Shown: positions 16,567 through 23,583 of the stretch, piece by piece
Layout of the letters: each line of letters begins with the position of its first letter
Position numbering within the stretch: the stretch's first letter is position 1
Source of the DNA: Streptomyces sp. CBMA156
Lineage (GTDB): Bacteria > Actinomycetota > Actinomycetes > Streptomycetales > Streptomycetaceae
Assembly: GCF_014596515.1 (NCBI RefSeq)
Contig: NZ_MSJQ01000277.1
Location: 1 to 63,563 of the forward strand
Direction of reading: 5' to 3'
Length of the DNA: 63,563 nt
Program-made: the position numbers and the translations under genes
The notes under the pieces: generated by a model
The model's database searches: none
Told to the model about the DNA's origin: nothing
The model's input: the letters and a program-made list of their open reading frames with translations, nothing else

Positions 16567-17814
16567 TCAGCCGGCCTCTGCCGCCCGCAGCTCGGGGAAC
16601 CCCGTCCGGCGGGCCGCCAGCGCCGCGGCCGCGCCGACGACCACCAGGGCGAGCGCCGTCCACGGCACCGCCCCGATCCCGGCCCGAGCGAGGATCTGGC
16701 CACCGAGAACCGCACCGGTGCCGACGCCGATGTTGAACCCGGAATTGAGCACGGAATCGGCGACCTCGGGGGCGGCCGGGGCCGCCCGCACCACCGCCGC
16801 GTGCAGCAGCGTGGGCAGCGCCCCGAACGCCATACCCCACACGGCCAGGGCCACCAGCACGACCGGCGCGCAGCGTCCCGCCACCGCGAGGAGCAGCGCG
16901 GCACCGGTCAGCAGGCCGAGCCCAGCCAGCACCGCCGCACGCGGACGGCGGTCCACCAGTGCCGCGGCCGCTCCGACGCCCGCCGCGCCCGCCGCGCCGT
17001 ACGCCAGCAGCGCCCAGCCGATCGCGGACCCGCCGAGCCCGGCGCGCTCCAACAGCGGTGCGAGGTACGTGTAGAGCGCGAACTGCCCCAACATCACGAC
17101 CAACGTCGTACCGCAGACCACCATGGCCCCGGGCGTGCGCAGCACTGCGGCCACCCGCGTCGTACCCCGTGCCCGATCCCCGGGCCGCGCGGGCAGAGAG
17201 CGCGCCACCAGCACGGCGAGCAGCAGCGCGAGCACGGCCAGACCGCCGAAGGCCGCCCGCCAGCCGGCCGCCGAGCCGACAGCCGTCCCGAGCGGCAGGC
17301 CGGCCGTCAGCGCGAGGGCCTGGCCCGCGAACACGATCGCCACCGCCCGGCCGACCCGCTCGGGGGCCACCAGCCGGGCCGCGTAGGCCGCGGCCGTCGA
17401 CCAGAACACCCCGGCGAGCAGACCGCCGCCCGCCCGCGCCACGACGGTCAGCACGAAGCTGCCGGAGACCGCCGTCAGCACGTTGACCACCGCGAACCCC
17501 GCCATGAGGGCGACCGTCAGCGGGCGCCGGGGAAGGCCCCGGGTGAGCACCGTCAGCGGTATCGCCCCGAGCGCCATCGCATAGGCGAACGCCGTGACCA
17601 GGAGTCCGGCCGCATCCTCGGACACCCCCAGATCGCGGGCCGCCGACGGGAGCACCCCGGCCGGCAGCATCTCGGTGGTCAGGGCCAGGAACACCGCCGC
17701 CGACAGGCTCAGCAGCCCGCCGACGGGCCAGCCCGGGGCAGGGCCCACGGGAGCCGGGGAAACGGGAGAGGAGGAGGAAGAGGAACAGGAGGAGGGTTGT
17801 GCTGTCTTCGCCAT
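16567..17814 (-). CDS. MFS drug efflux transporter
   Basis: This 415-residue membrane protein has about twelve hydrophobic segments. It shows typical MFS drug:H+ antiporter (DHA1) features: EMLPAGVLPSAARDLGVS in the first helix and loop, RGLPRRPLTVAL as the loop 2-3 motif A, and GRAVAIVFAGQALALTAGLPLGT in helix 5. The N-terminus is an unusual Ser/Pro-rich stretch (SSCSSSSSSPVSPAP). ATG 17814 lacks a clear ribosome binding site and lies close behind a promoter-like sequence, so the message may be nearly leaderless. It diverges from a MerR-type regulator that probably controls it. The substrate is unknown; arabinose and chloramphenicol exporters are the closest general type. Confidence 0.85.
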   Translation of the reverse strand: MAKTAQPSSCSSSSSSPVSPAPVGPAPGWPVGGLLSLSAAVFLALTTEMLPAGVLPSAARDLGVSEDAAGLLVTAFAYAMALGAIPLTVLTRGLPRRPLTVALMAGFAVVNVLTAVSGSFVLTVVARAGGGLLAGVFWSTAAAYAARLVAPERVGRAVAIVFAGQALALTAGLPLGTAVGSAAGWRAAFGGLAVLALLLAVLVARSLPARPGDRARGTTRVAAVLRTPGAMVVCGTTLVVMLGQFALYTYLAPLLERAGLGGSAIGWALLAYGAAGAAGVGAAAALVDRRPRAAVLAGLGLLTGAALLLAVAGRCAPVVLVALAVWGMAFGALPTLLHAAVVRAAPAAPEVADSVLNSGFNIGVGTGAVLGGQILARAGIGAVPWTALALVVVGAAAALAARRTGFPELRAAEAG

Positions 17815-17833
17815 GGCTGGGACGCTAGAACTC

Positions 17834-17856
17834 TGACATCGATGTGAAAGTCAATC
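17834..17856. promoter_or_regulatory. MerR-type operator/promoter between exporter and regulator
   Basis: The near-palindrome TGACATCGATGTGA lies at 17835-17848. Read leftward, a TTGACT -35 and a TCTAGC-like -10 are separated by about 19 bases, the long spacer typical of MerR-activated promoters, with the palindrome inside the spacer. The predicted start would lie only about ten bases before the exporter ATG. Confidence 0.55.
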
Positions 17857-17878
17857 CCGGCTGGGTGAGGTGGCGCAC

Positions 17879-18232
17879 ATGAGGATCGGTGAGCTGTCCC
17901 GGCGCACCGGGGTGAGCCCGAGGCTGTTGCGCTACTACGAGGAACAGGGCCTGCTCGACCCCGTCCGGGAGGAGGGCAACGGCTACCGCAGCTACCCGGA
18001 CAACGCGGTCCGGTGCGTTCAGCAGATCCGCGGGCTGCTCGACTCCGGCCTGTCGACGCGCGCCCTGCGCTCGGTCATCCCCTGCCTGCACGGCTCGGTG
18101 ACGCTCCCGGCCGCCCCGGGGCCAGAACTGACCACCCTGTTGCGGCGCGAACTGGACCAGCTCAACGAACGCATCGACTGCCTCACCCGCAACCGCGACG
18201 CGATCCACGACTACCTCGAACCCCACTCCTGA
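17879..18232 (+). CDS. MerR-family transcriptional regulator
   Basis: A 117-residue regulator starts MRIGELSRRTGVSPRLLRYY, the standard MerR N-terminal winged helix-turn-helix, followed by EEQGLLDPVREEGNGYRSYP. A C-terminal coiled-coil helix (ELDQLNERIDCLTRNRDAI) would make the dimer. GAGG eight bases upstream fits ATG 17879; a GTG nine bases earlier is also in frame. No extended effector domain or cysteine cluster typical of metal sensors is present, although single Cys residues occur. It diverges from the MFS exporter and probably controls it through the shared operator. Confidence 0.88.
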   Translation: MRIGELSRRTGVSPRLLRYYEEQGLLDPVREEGNGYRSYPDNAVRCVQQIRGLLDSGLSTRALRSVIPCLHGSVTLPAAPGPELTTLLRRELDQLNERIDCLTRNRDAIHDYLEPHS

Positions 18233-18576
18233 CACGGCAGCCGCACAAGGGACCGCGCCGGCGATGCACGGCGCGCCCCGCCGGACCGCAAGACCGCCCG
18301 ACGCCTTCAGCGCGAAGCCGCGGCCACGCGGATCGAGGCGGCGTAGAGCCTTGATCATCTGACGTTCGCCCAGCTCACAGCATATGATCGAACATATATT
18401 CTGCGCCGAACTACCCGTCCCGTCGCCCTACCCCGCCCGGGGCCGTCGGGTCCTGGCGTGACGCCCGCCGCGCACCGGCCGACGAGGTCGCCCGGGCCGC
18501 CGACCGTCGGCGCTGTGGCTGACCGCGCCGTCGATGCCGAGGACGGTACTCCCGTGGGCGGTGAACAGTCCCTTCC
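18233..18576. other. Intergenic region between MerR gene and cassette A
   Basis: About 340 bases without a supported gene. An AT-richer spot near 18375-18405 includes CATATGATCGAACATATATT, which could be a promoter or binding site, but no gene begins just downstream. A minus-strand frame covering the MerR gene is a shadow. Confidence 0.3.
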
Positions 18577-18582
18577 TGTCCC

Positions 18583-18643
18583 GTCTCAATTGATCTGGTC
18601 TGCAGGTAGGGCTGCGACCTGCGGCGACCAGATCAATTGAGAC
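18583..18643. repeat. Long perfect hairpin at the left end of cassette A
   Basis: The 18-base arm GTCTCAATTGATCTGGTC (18583-18600) is perfectly inverted at 18626-18643. A second, inner inverted pair GCAGGT/ACCTGC (18602-18607, 18617-18622) extends the stem. It could be a transposase-binding end, a terminator or a cruciform. Confidence 0.85.
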
Positions 18644-18905
18644 GCCGGGCGGCCGAGGATCTCAAGTGATCTGGTCCTGGGCGGTTGGACGCCGGGTGTT
18701 GTCTCGGTTGATCTGGTCCGGTGGCGCGGTTTCGAACCGGAACCAGGGCTGGGCGGTCAGCCACGACTGGTAGTCACCGAAGATCCTGGCGAGGCTGTCC
18801 GGCTGCTCTCGCGCATCGAAGAACGCGGCGAGGGGGAGCGACGGGACTGACCCGCCGCGCAGGCGTGCTATTTTTGTGAGCAATCGTTCAACTACGGGAG
18901 TTTCG

Positions 18906-19502
18906 GTGGGGCGCAAGCAGGTCTGGGATCAGACGGAGGTACTGGCCGGTGCCATGCGACTGTTCCGTCGCCGCGGCTACCTCGGGGCCTCGGTGCGGGA
19001 CATCGAGGAGGCGACCGGGCTGCATCCGGGCAGCCTGTACCGGGTCTTCCAGAGCAAGGAGGGCCTGTTCTGCGCTGCGCTGGACGCCTACAACGACCAG
19101 GTGGTGCAGGGTCGCGTCCGGGCCCATCTCCTGGAGCAGCCGGATCCTGTGGCCGGCATCCGGTCGTTCTTCACCTCGGCGTTCGAGACCGGTCTCGAAC
19201 GCGATCCGGGATGTCTGCTCACCAACACCGCGGTGGAGTCCTTCACCGTTTCGCAGGCCGCCGCAGGAGTGCGCCGAGGACTGAAGGCGATCGAGTCCGG
19301 CTTCGCCGACGCGCTGACGCGCGCCCGCGCTCTGGGCCTGCTGTCGGCGGATCTGGACGTCGAGGTGTCGGCAGCCCGGCTGTTGGCGCTCTATCAGGGC
19401 CTGCTGGTGCTGGTCCGGGCCGGCACGCCCCGTACGAAACTGCACACCATCACCGATGGCGCGATGGCGTCGATCGGCTCCGACAAAGAAGGACAGCGAT
19501 GA
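18906..19502 (+). CDS. TetR/AcrR-family regulator
   Basis: A 198-residue repressor with an N-terminal helix-turn-helix: VLAGAMRLFRRRGYLGAS, VRDIEEATGLHPGSLYRVF and SKEGLFCAALDAY. The rest is the ligand-binding and dimer domain. GGGAG five bases before GTG 18906 supports this start; the frame is open to GTG 18876. TGAGCAATCGTTCA (18876-18889), just upstream, is a 10-of-14 palindrome of the size usual for a TetR operator, suggesting autoregulation. It overlaps the next gene by four bases (ATGA) and heads a three-gene operon inside cassette A. Confidence 0.88.
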   Translation: MGRKQVWDQTEVLAGAMRLFRRRGYLGASVRDIEEATGLHPGSLYRVFQSKEGLFCAALDAYNDQVVQGRVRAHLLEQPDPVAGIRSFFTSAFETGLERDPGCLLTNTAVESFTVSQAAAGVRRGLKAIESGFADALTRARALGLLSADLDVEVSAARLLALYQGLLVLVRAGTPRTKLHTITDGAMASIGSDKEGQR

Positions 19503-19846
19503 GCGACTCACAGCAGCTTTGGACGAACTATGCCGCGTGCTGGTCGGCCGACCCCGCCGAGCAGCTCGCCGCACTCGGCGCGGTCGCGGTCGAAGACGTC
19601 GCCTATCGGGACCCGGGCACGGAGGTGGGCGGGCTGACCGAGCTGGCCGCCTACATGGCCGGATTCGCCGCAGCCTTCCCCGGTCACCGGTTCCGCATCG
19701 ACGAGGTGGTCGAGCACCACGACCGGTCGCTCGCACGGTGGACCCAGCTCGGCGAGCAGGACGAACCCGCCATGGCGGGCGTGAGCACCGCGCTCCACCG
19801 TCACGGCCGGCTCGCCGACATCACCGGGTTCTTCCTCCCCGCGTGA
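19499..19846 (+). CDS. SnoaL-like/NTF2-fold protein
   Basis: A 115-residue protein with the small-cone fold signature of SnoaL-like proteins: WTNYAACWSADPAEQLAAL, VEDVAYRDPGTEVGGLTEL, MAGFAAAFPGHRFRIDEVVE and GRLADITGFFLPA. Members include cyclases, hydrolases and many of unknown function. ATG 19499 overlaps the TetR stop (ATGA) and its own stop overlaps the next GTG (GTGA), so the three genes are translationally coupled. The substrate cannot be deduced. Confidence 0.8.
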   Translation: MSDSQQLWTNYAACWSADPAEQLAALGAVAVEDVAYRDPGTEVGGLTELAAYMAGFAAAFPGHRFRIDEVVEHHDRSLARWTQLGEQDEPAMAGVSTALHRHGRLADITGFFLPA

Positions 19847-20153
19847 GCGGATCCCGCAGCCTCGCCGAGCATGTCGCCGATCAGCTGGCGCCGCTCGGCG
19901 AGGTCACCGTCCACCGCCATTTCGGCGGCCGGGCACTGCGCAGCCACGGCATCCAGTTCGCGATCGTGATGGACACGCTCTACCTCCGTGTCGACGACGC
20001 GACGCGCCCCTCCTACGAGGAGCCGGGTCCACATCGTTCACCTACCGTGCTGCGGGCCGCGCGGTCGTGGTGCACGCCTATTACAGTGCCCCGGCGCAAG
20101 TGATCGACGACCGGACCCAGCTGTGCGTCCTGGCCCGCGCGGCACTCGCCTGA
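19843..20153 (+). pseudogene. TfoX N-terminal-domain protein, frameshifted
   Basis: From GTG 19843 the protein reads LAEHVADQLAPLGEVTVHRH, FGGRALRSHGIQFAIVMDT and LYLRVDDATRPSYEE, the TfoX N-terminal-domain pattern. Near 20035 the frame breaks: one phase gives a short nonsense tail ending at 20103, while the next phase gives SFTYRAAGRAVVVHAYYSA and ends at 20153, as expected for the family. One missing base in the CCGGGTCC stretch would explain this. Intact length would be about 103 residues. It is the third gene of the TetR operon in cassette A. Confidence 0.65.
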
Positions 20154-20288
20154 CGGTGAGACCGGACAGCTCCCCGCGCACGGACCAGATCAACTGAGAC
20201 GCCGAGCGAATCGGACCAGATCAACTGAGATGGGGACCAGATCGCCTGCGACGGGACAAACACGAAGCCCGGCCGGTTGACGAGAGGC

Positions 20289-21165
20289 TGTCCCGTGTCA
20301 AATGATCTTGACCATTTGCCAAACGATCTTGACGTCTCCATGCGGCGATTTCGGGCAGTGGGCCACCGCCCGATCTTGGTCGGCGGCGGAGACAGTCCGC
20401 TGTGCGGAGCTGCACCGTCGTGTCAGGGCAAGGGCATACGTTGCCGCCGAAGGTGCAGTCGCCGAGAAGGGGAGCAGGATGGCACTGACGTTGGATGAAG
20501 CCGTGGCGCAGCTTGGTCACCGGCTCTCGCCCAAGCGGCGCTCCGCCGCATCGCGCTTGCGTCGGCTTGCCGACCCGGCTGCGGGCCCGGCGCTGCTGGA
20601 GGCTCTCCAGCGGGAGATCCGCGATGCCCGCACATGGGAGACCCAGTACCAGATCGTCATGGCGCTCGGGGTGTCCGGCCACCGGCCCGCTCTCGGCCTT
20701 CTCCGCGATCTCGCCCAGCACCCCTTCAAGGCCACCATGGCGTACGTCGCGCTCGGCGACGCCATCGTCCGACTGAGCGCCCCTGAGGAGACAGCCGATG
20801 CACTGCGCTGGTGCCTGGACGCCGGCACTCCGATGCTCGCCGACGGTGCCCTGCGCTCCGTCGCCATGCAACGACTCCCCCTGGACGCGGCCACGATCGA
20901 CCACGTCCTCGACGTCCTCGCGCCGCTGGATCCCCACGACGGACTCCGCTTCTGGGCCGCGGCAGCCGCAGCAGGATGGACGGGCCCTCGCGTTCAGGGA
21001 TTCCTCCAGGAGTGCGCAGCTGGCCCCCGGGCCGATGTCGCCGACGCAGCCACCTCATCCCTGCAGGGCAAGTACCAGACCTACTCCCCCCTGTAGCGAC
21101 CCCCACCCCGGAGCCCACCGGTCAAGATCGTTTGGCGATCGGTCAAGATCATCTGATACGGGACA
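20289..21165. mobile_element. Transposase-less cassette B with 5-bp target duplication
   Basis: The 877-bp unit has 46-bp terminal inverted repeats (20289-20334 and 21120-21165; 40 of 46 bases match by my count). Each contains two copies of the motif around GATCTTGACC, as in IS21-type ends. It begins TGTCCCGTGTCAAATGATCT. The bases GAGGC occur directly on both sides (20284-20288 and 21166-21170), a target-site duplication showing that this unit transposed as a whole. Its only gene is a HEAT-repeat protein, so it needs a transposase in trans. It sits 30 bases from cassette A. Confidence 0.8.
20479..21096 (+). CDS. HEAT-repeat protein carried by cassette B
   Basis: A 205-residue all-helical protein starts at ATG 20479 with AGGGGAG about five bases upstream. 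It begins ALTLDEAVAQLGHRLSPKRR and has helical pairs of HEAT/PBS-lyase type: RLRRLADPAAGPALLEAL, TQYQIVMALGVSGHRPALG, LLRDLAQHPFKATMAYVALG and DALRWCLDAGTPMLADGAL. Such proteins are usually protein- or DNA-binding scaffolds; AlkD-type DNA glycosylases share the fold, but I see no specific catalytic motif. It is the sole passenger of a transposase-less element, which makes selection for a useful or selfish function plausible. Its role is unknown. Confidence 0.75.
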   Translation: MALTLDEAVAQLGHRLSPKRRSAASRLRRLADPAAGPALLEALQREIRDARTWETQYQIVMALGVSGHRPALGLLRDLAQHPFKATMAYVALGDAIVRLSAPEETADALRWCLDAGTPMLADGALRSVAMQRLPLDAATIDHVLDVLAPLDPHDGLRFWAAAAAAGWTGPRVQGFLQECAAGPRADVADAATSSLQGKYQTYSPL

Positions 21166-21224
21166 GAGGCTCCTGGCCGCCACACCGCCCAGGACCGTTG
21201 CACGGAGCCCGACGTTCCGTCACG

Positions 21225-21767
21225 ATGCGCCTCGTGACGGAACCTTCCACCGTCCCCGTCTGCGCCCGGCCGGGGTGCGGACGGGCGCTGCCACGGGCGG
21301 CCACAGGCCGGCACACCGCGCACTGCAGCCCGGCCTGCCGGCAGGCTGAAAACCGTCGGCGGCGCTTCGACGGCACCCTGTCCGCCCTGCACGACGAGGC
21401 CCGCGGCCTTCTGACCCGCCTCGGCGGCGGCGAACGGGCCGGACAGGCCCTGGACCGGCTGGAGATCCGCGAAGCGGGCGGAGGCGGACGGGAGCACGCG
21501 GTGTCCCTGCGCGGGCCGGCCAAGGCGATCGGCATGACCACCGCGGGCGCCAACCACCGCCTGGAGAGGGCCGGTTGGCTGTCGCCGCTCGGCCCCGCCG
21601 AACCGGGAGCCGGTGCGGGAGGCGACGGTGCCCGGCCCGGATCCCTCCCCCGACGGCGAGCGGCCGGCCCTGCCGGCCGCGTTCCGCATCGCCGTGAGTC
21701 CCCGGACGGGTGCCGTCGCCCGCCAGGGCGCCGCACGAGGCAGGGTTGCGTCGCTGCCTGCCGGTGA
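21225..21767 (+). CDS. Hypothetical Cys-motif protein, possibly frameshifted
   Basis: From ATG 21225 the protein reads VPVCARPGCGRALPRAATGR, HCSPACRQAENRRRRFDG, ARGLLTRLGGGERAGQALD and LRGPAKAIGMTTAGANHR. Two Cys pairs (CARPGC, CSPAC) could bind zinc, and the AKAIGMTTAGANHRLERAGW part looks like a helix-turn-helix. After about residue 130 the frame becomes Arg/Gly-rich, while another phase stays more protein-like (PSPDGERPALPAAFRIAV), suggesting a frameshift near 21600-21615. No clear ribosome binding site is seen. I recognise no family; a DNA-binding protein is possible. Confidence 0.45.
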   Translation: MRLVTEPSTVPVCARPGCGRALPRAATGRHTAHCSPACRQAENRRRRFDGTLSALHDEARGLLTRLGGGERAGQALDRLEIREAGGGGREHAVSLRGPAKAIGMTTAGANHRLERAGWLSPLGPAEPGAGAGGDGARPGSLPRRRAAGPAGRVPHRRESPDGCRRPPGRRTRQGCVAACR

Positions 21768-22246
21768 CACAACCAGACGAACAGGCACCCCGGCTGCGGG
21801 AGGAGGCCCGGGAACTGCTGGAGGGGATCGATCCCGGCCTGGCCGGCGCCGGGCGGCGGGGTCAGGCCCAGGGGACGGTAGCCGGGCAGGTCGCGGAAGT
21901 CCCTCGCCACGGCGGTCGGCGTCTTCCCGCTGTGAGTGGCACGGTGCTCGATGGCCGCGCCTTCGGCGCGCCGGGCGTTCCATCAATCGGATGACCTGTG
22001 ACGGACGCCCGGACGCGGGACGCGGGCGTGGTCGCGGGGCGGTCCAGGCCGCCTGTGACCGCGCTGCCCGTGGTGTCCGCCGACAGCATCGCAGGCCACC
22101 GCCGGGGTCCCGCACGGCGGGTGTCGCCGTGCGCCGATCGGACGAAATCCGTGGACACCCGCCGCCGGGGTCCCGGCCGGAGAGCCGGCGGGCTGAACAC
22201 TGACTGCCGCCCGGAACCGACGGGCGCGAGGGAACGAGGAGACCTG
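21768..22246. other. Region without a confident gene
   Basis: About 480 bases between the hypothetical Cys-motif gene and the DUF2776 gene. A short plus-strand segment around 21768-21860 (TQPDEQAPRLREEARELLEG) looks protein-like in one phase but cannot be extended into a normal gene. I regard it as decayed coding sequence plus the DUF2776 promoter region. Confidence 0.3.
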
Positions 22247-23308
22247 GTGAACCACGGAATGAGCGTGCTGCTCCGGGCGATTCCGCTGCTCATGGGCTCG
22301 GTGTCGGCCGCGCTCGGCGGCTACGTCCTCGCGCACTCCACCGGGCCGGGCGCCCGGGTCGCGGGCCTGACGCTGGTGTTCCTGGCCGCCGTCTGTCTCT
22401 GCCTGTTCGCCGTCGCGGCGACCGTCGTGCGGCAACTGATCGGCCGTTTCGGCGCGTTGGACCGGATCGGCTACCCGGCGTTCGGCTTCGCGGTGGCCGG
22501 GGCCGCCGTCGGCTACGGGCTGGTCCTGCTGGCGGAGAGCCACCGGCCGGTGGCCGACTTCGTGGCCGGCAGCGTGGTCCTCGGCATCGGCCTGGTCTGC
22601 GTGTGCGTCTCGTCGGTGGCCGCGGTCGCCACCCGCTTCACGCTGATCGGGCAGAACGCCGTCCTGCCGGAGGGTTCCCCGCCGCGCTCGCCCGCGCCGT
22701 TCGGCCGGTCCGCGGCCCGGGCGCTGGTGGCGGTCCCGGTCCTTGCGGCCGCCGCCGCCTGGGCGTGGGCGATCGTCATGCTGGCCAACGGGGGCGGCGG
22801 GGACTCGGACGGGCGATTCACGGCCGGGCACGTGGTGGTCGACCAGGCGATCGTCTGCACCGCCCTGATCGGGCTGGTGATCACCTTGCTGCGGCAGATC
22901 CGGAACACGTACACCCGGCGGGAGCGGGTCTGGTGGCTCGTCCCGGCCACCGTACTCGGCGCCATGGACATCACCGGGGGCCTGGTCGTCGTCGCCCTGG
23001 ACCCCCGGCCCGCTCAACTGGCCACCGGGTACGTGCAGATCGGGCTGGGCCTGCTGTGCTGGACAGTGCTGAGCGCGGTGCTGCCACTCGCTCTCGGCTG
23101 GCGCCGTGCCGCGCCGCCGGCCGGCCGCGCCCCGCTGGTCCCGGTCGGCACCACACTGCTGTGCCTGTTCATGTCGGCGTTCCTGTTCGAGTCGGCCGAC
23201 CCGGACGTGACGGTCGCGGCCCGGGTCCTGGTCGGCCTCGGCGCCGCCTGCTTCTCGCTCTTCGCCGTGGTCTCCGTCCTGGAGGCCGGCGTCGCCGACC
23301 GGAACTGA
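22247..23308 (+). CDS. DUF2776-like integral membrane protein
   Basis: A 353-residue protein with about ten transmembrane helices. It starts at GTG 22247 behind GAGGAG at 22235-22240 and begins MNHGMSVLLRAIPLLMGSVS, the conserved opening of the DUF2776 family as I recall it. Other segments are TLVFLAAVCLCLFAVAA, YPAFGFAVAGAAVGYGLVL, ERVWWLVPATVLGAMDITG and VLVGLGAACFSLFAVVSVL. The earlier open frame back to 21998 is not protein-like. It converges on the ammonium transporter with a strong terminator between. Its function is unknown; a transport or sensing role in the membrane is only a guess. Confidence 0.75.
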   Translation: MNHGMSVLLRAIPLLMGSVSAALGGYVLAHSTGPGARVAGLTLVFLAAVCLCLFAVAATVVRQLIGRFGALDRIGYPAFGFAVAGAAVGYGLVLLAESHRPVADFVAGSVVLGIGLVCVCVSSVAAVATRFTLIGQNAVLPEGSPPRSPAPFGRSAARALVAVPVLAAAAAWAWAIVMLANGGGGDSDGRFTAGHVVVDQAIVCTALIGLVITLLRQIRNTYTRRERVWWLVPATVLGAMDITGGLVVVALDPRPAQLATGYVQIGLGLLCWTVLSAVLPLALGWRRAAPPAGRAPLVPVGTTLLCLFMSAFLFESADPDVTVAARVLVGLGAACFSLFAVVSVLEAGVADRN

Positions 23309-23390
23309 CCGGCCGCCCGAAAAAGCCGGCCGAGAACGGCGAAGGCAGGGAGCCGAAGCTCTCCTGCCATTGTCCGACTCCTACCGGACA

Positions 23391-23413
23391 GGGGGCCTTG
23401 CGGCAAGGCCCCC
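23391..23413. terminator. Bidirectional terminator between DUF2776 and amt genes
   Basis: GGGGGCCTTG at 23391-23400 pairs perfectly with CAAGGCCCCC at 23404-23413 around a CGG loop. It lies between two convergent genes and could serve both. A weaker hairpin occurs at 23344-23368. Confidence 0.75.
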
Positions 23414-23583
23414 TCCCTGGCGCTCGGTCGCTGACTGCATCGGGAAACCCGCGCAAACCGCACAAATCGGGCGTACCGCGTGCAATTGCCCGGCAGGGGA
23501 TCGGAGAAGCAGGACACATGACCCGGCAATCGCCGTCCTGCTGGCCGGCAGCTGCCCTGCCGCCCACGGTCCCTGATTCCCTG

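Larger units (their letters stand above)
18577..20258. mobile_element. Transposase-less cassette A with IS-like ends
   Basis: The unit begins TGTCCCGTCTCAATTGATCT and ends with its partial inverse, closing in CGGGACA; 20 of 24 end bases match. The inner motif GTCTCAATTGATCTGGTC recurs at 18583, 18626 (inverted), 18659 and 18701 on the left, and inverted at 20183, 20214 and 20235 on the right. Several subterminal copies at each end recall IS21-type ends. Inside are a TetR regulator, a SnoaL-like gene and a TfoX-like gene, but no transposase. No target duplication is evident at the outer edges. The terminal bases are shared with cassette B, so the same trans-acting transposase could have moved both. 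Confidence 0.6.

Noticed and set aside
18662..18916. 84-codon minus-strand frame in cassette A
   Set aside because: It reads through the end repeats and overlaps the TetR start; no ribosome binding site.
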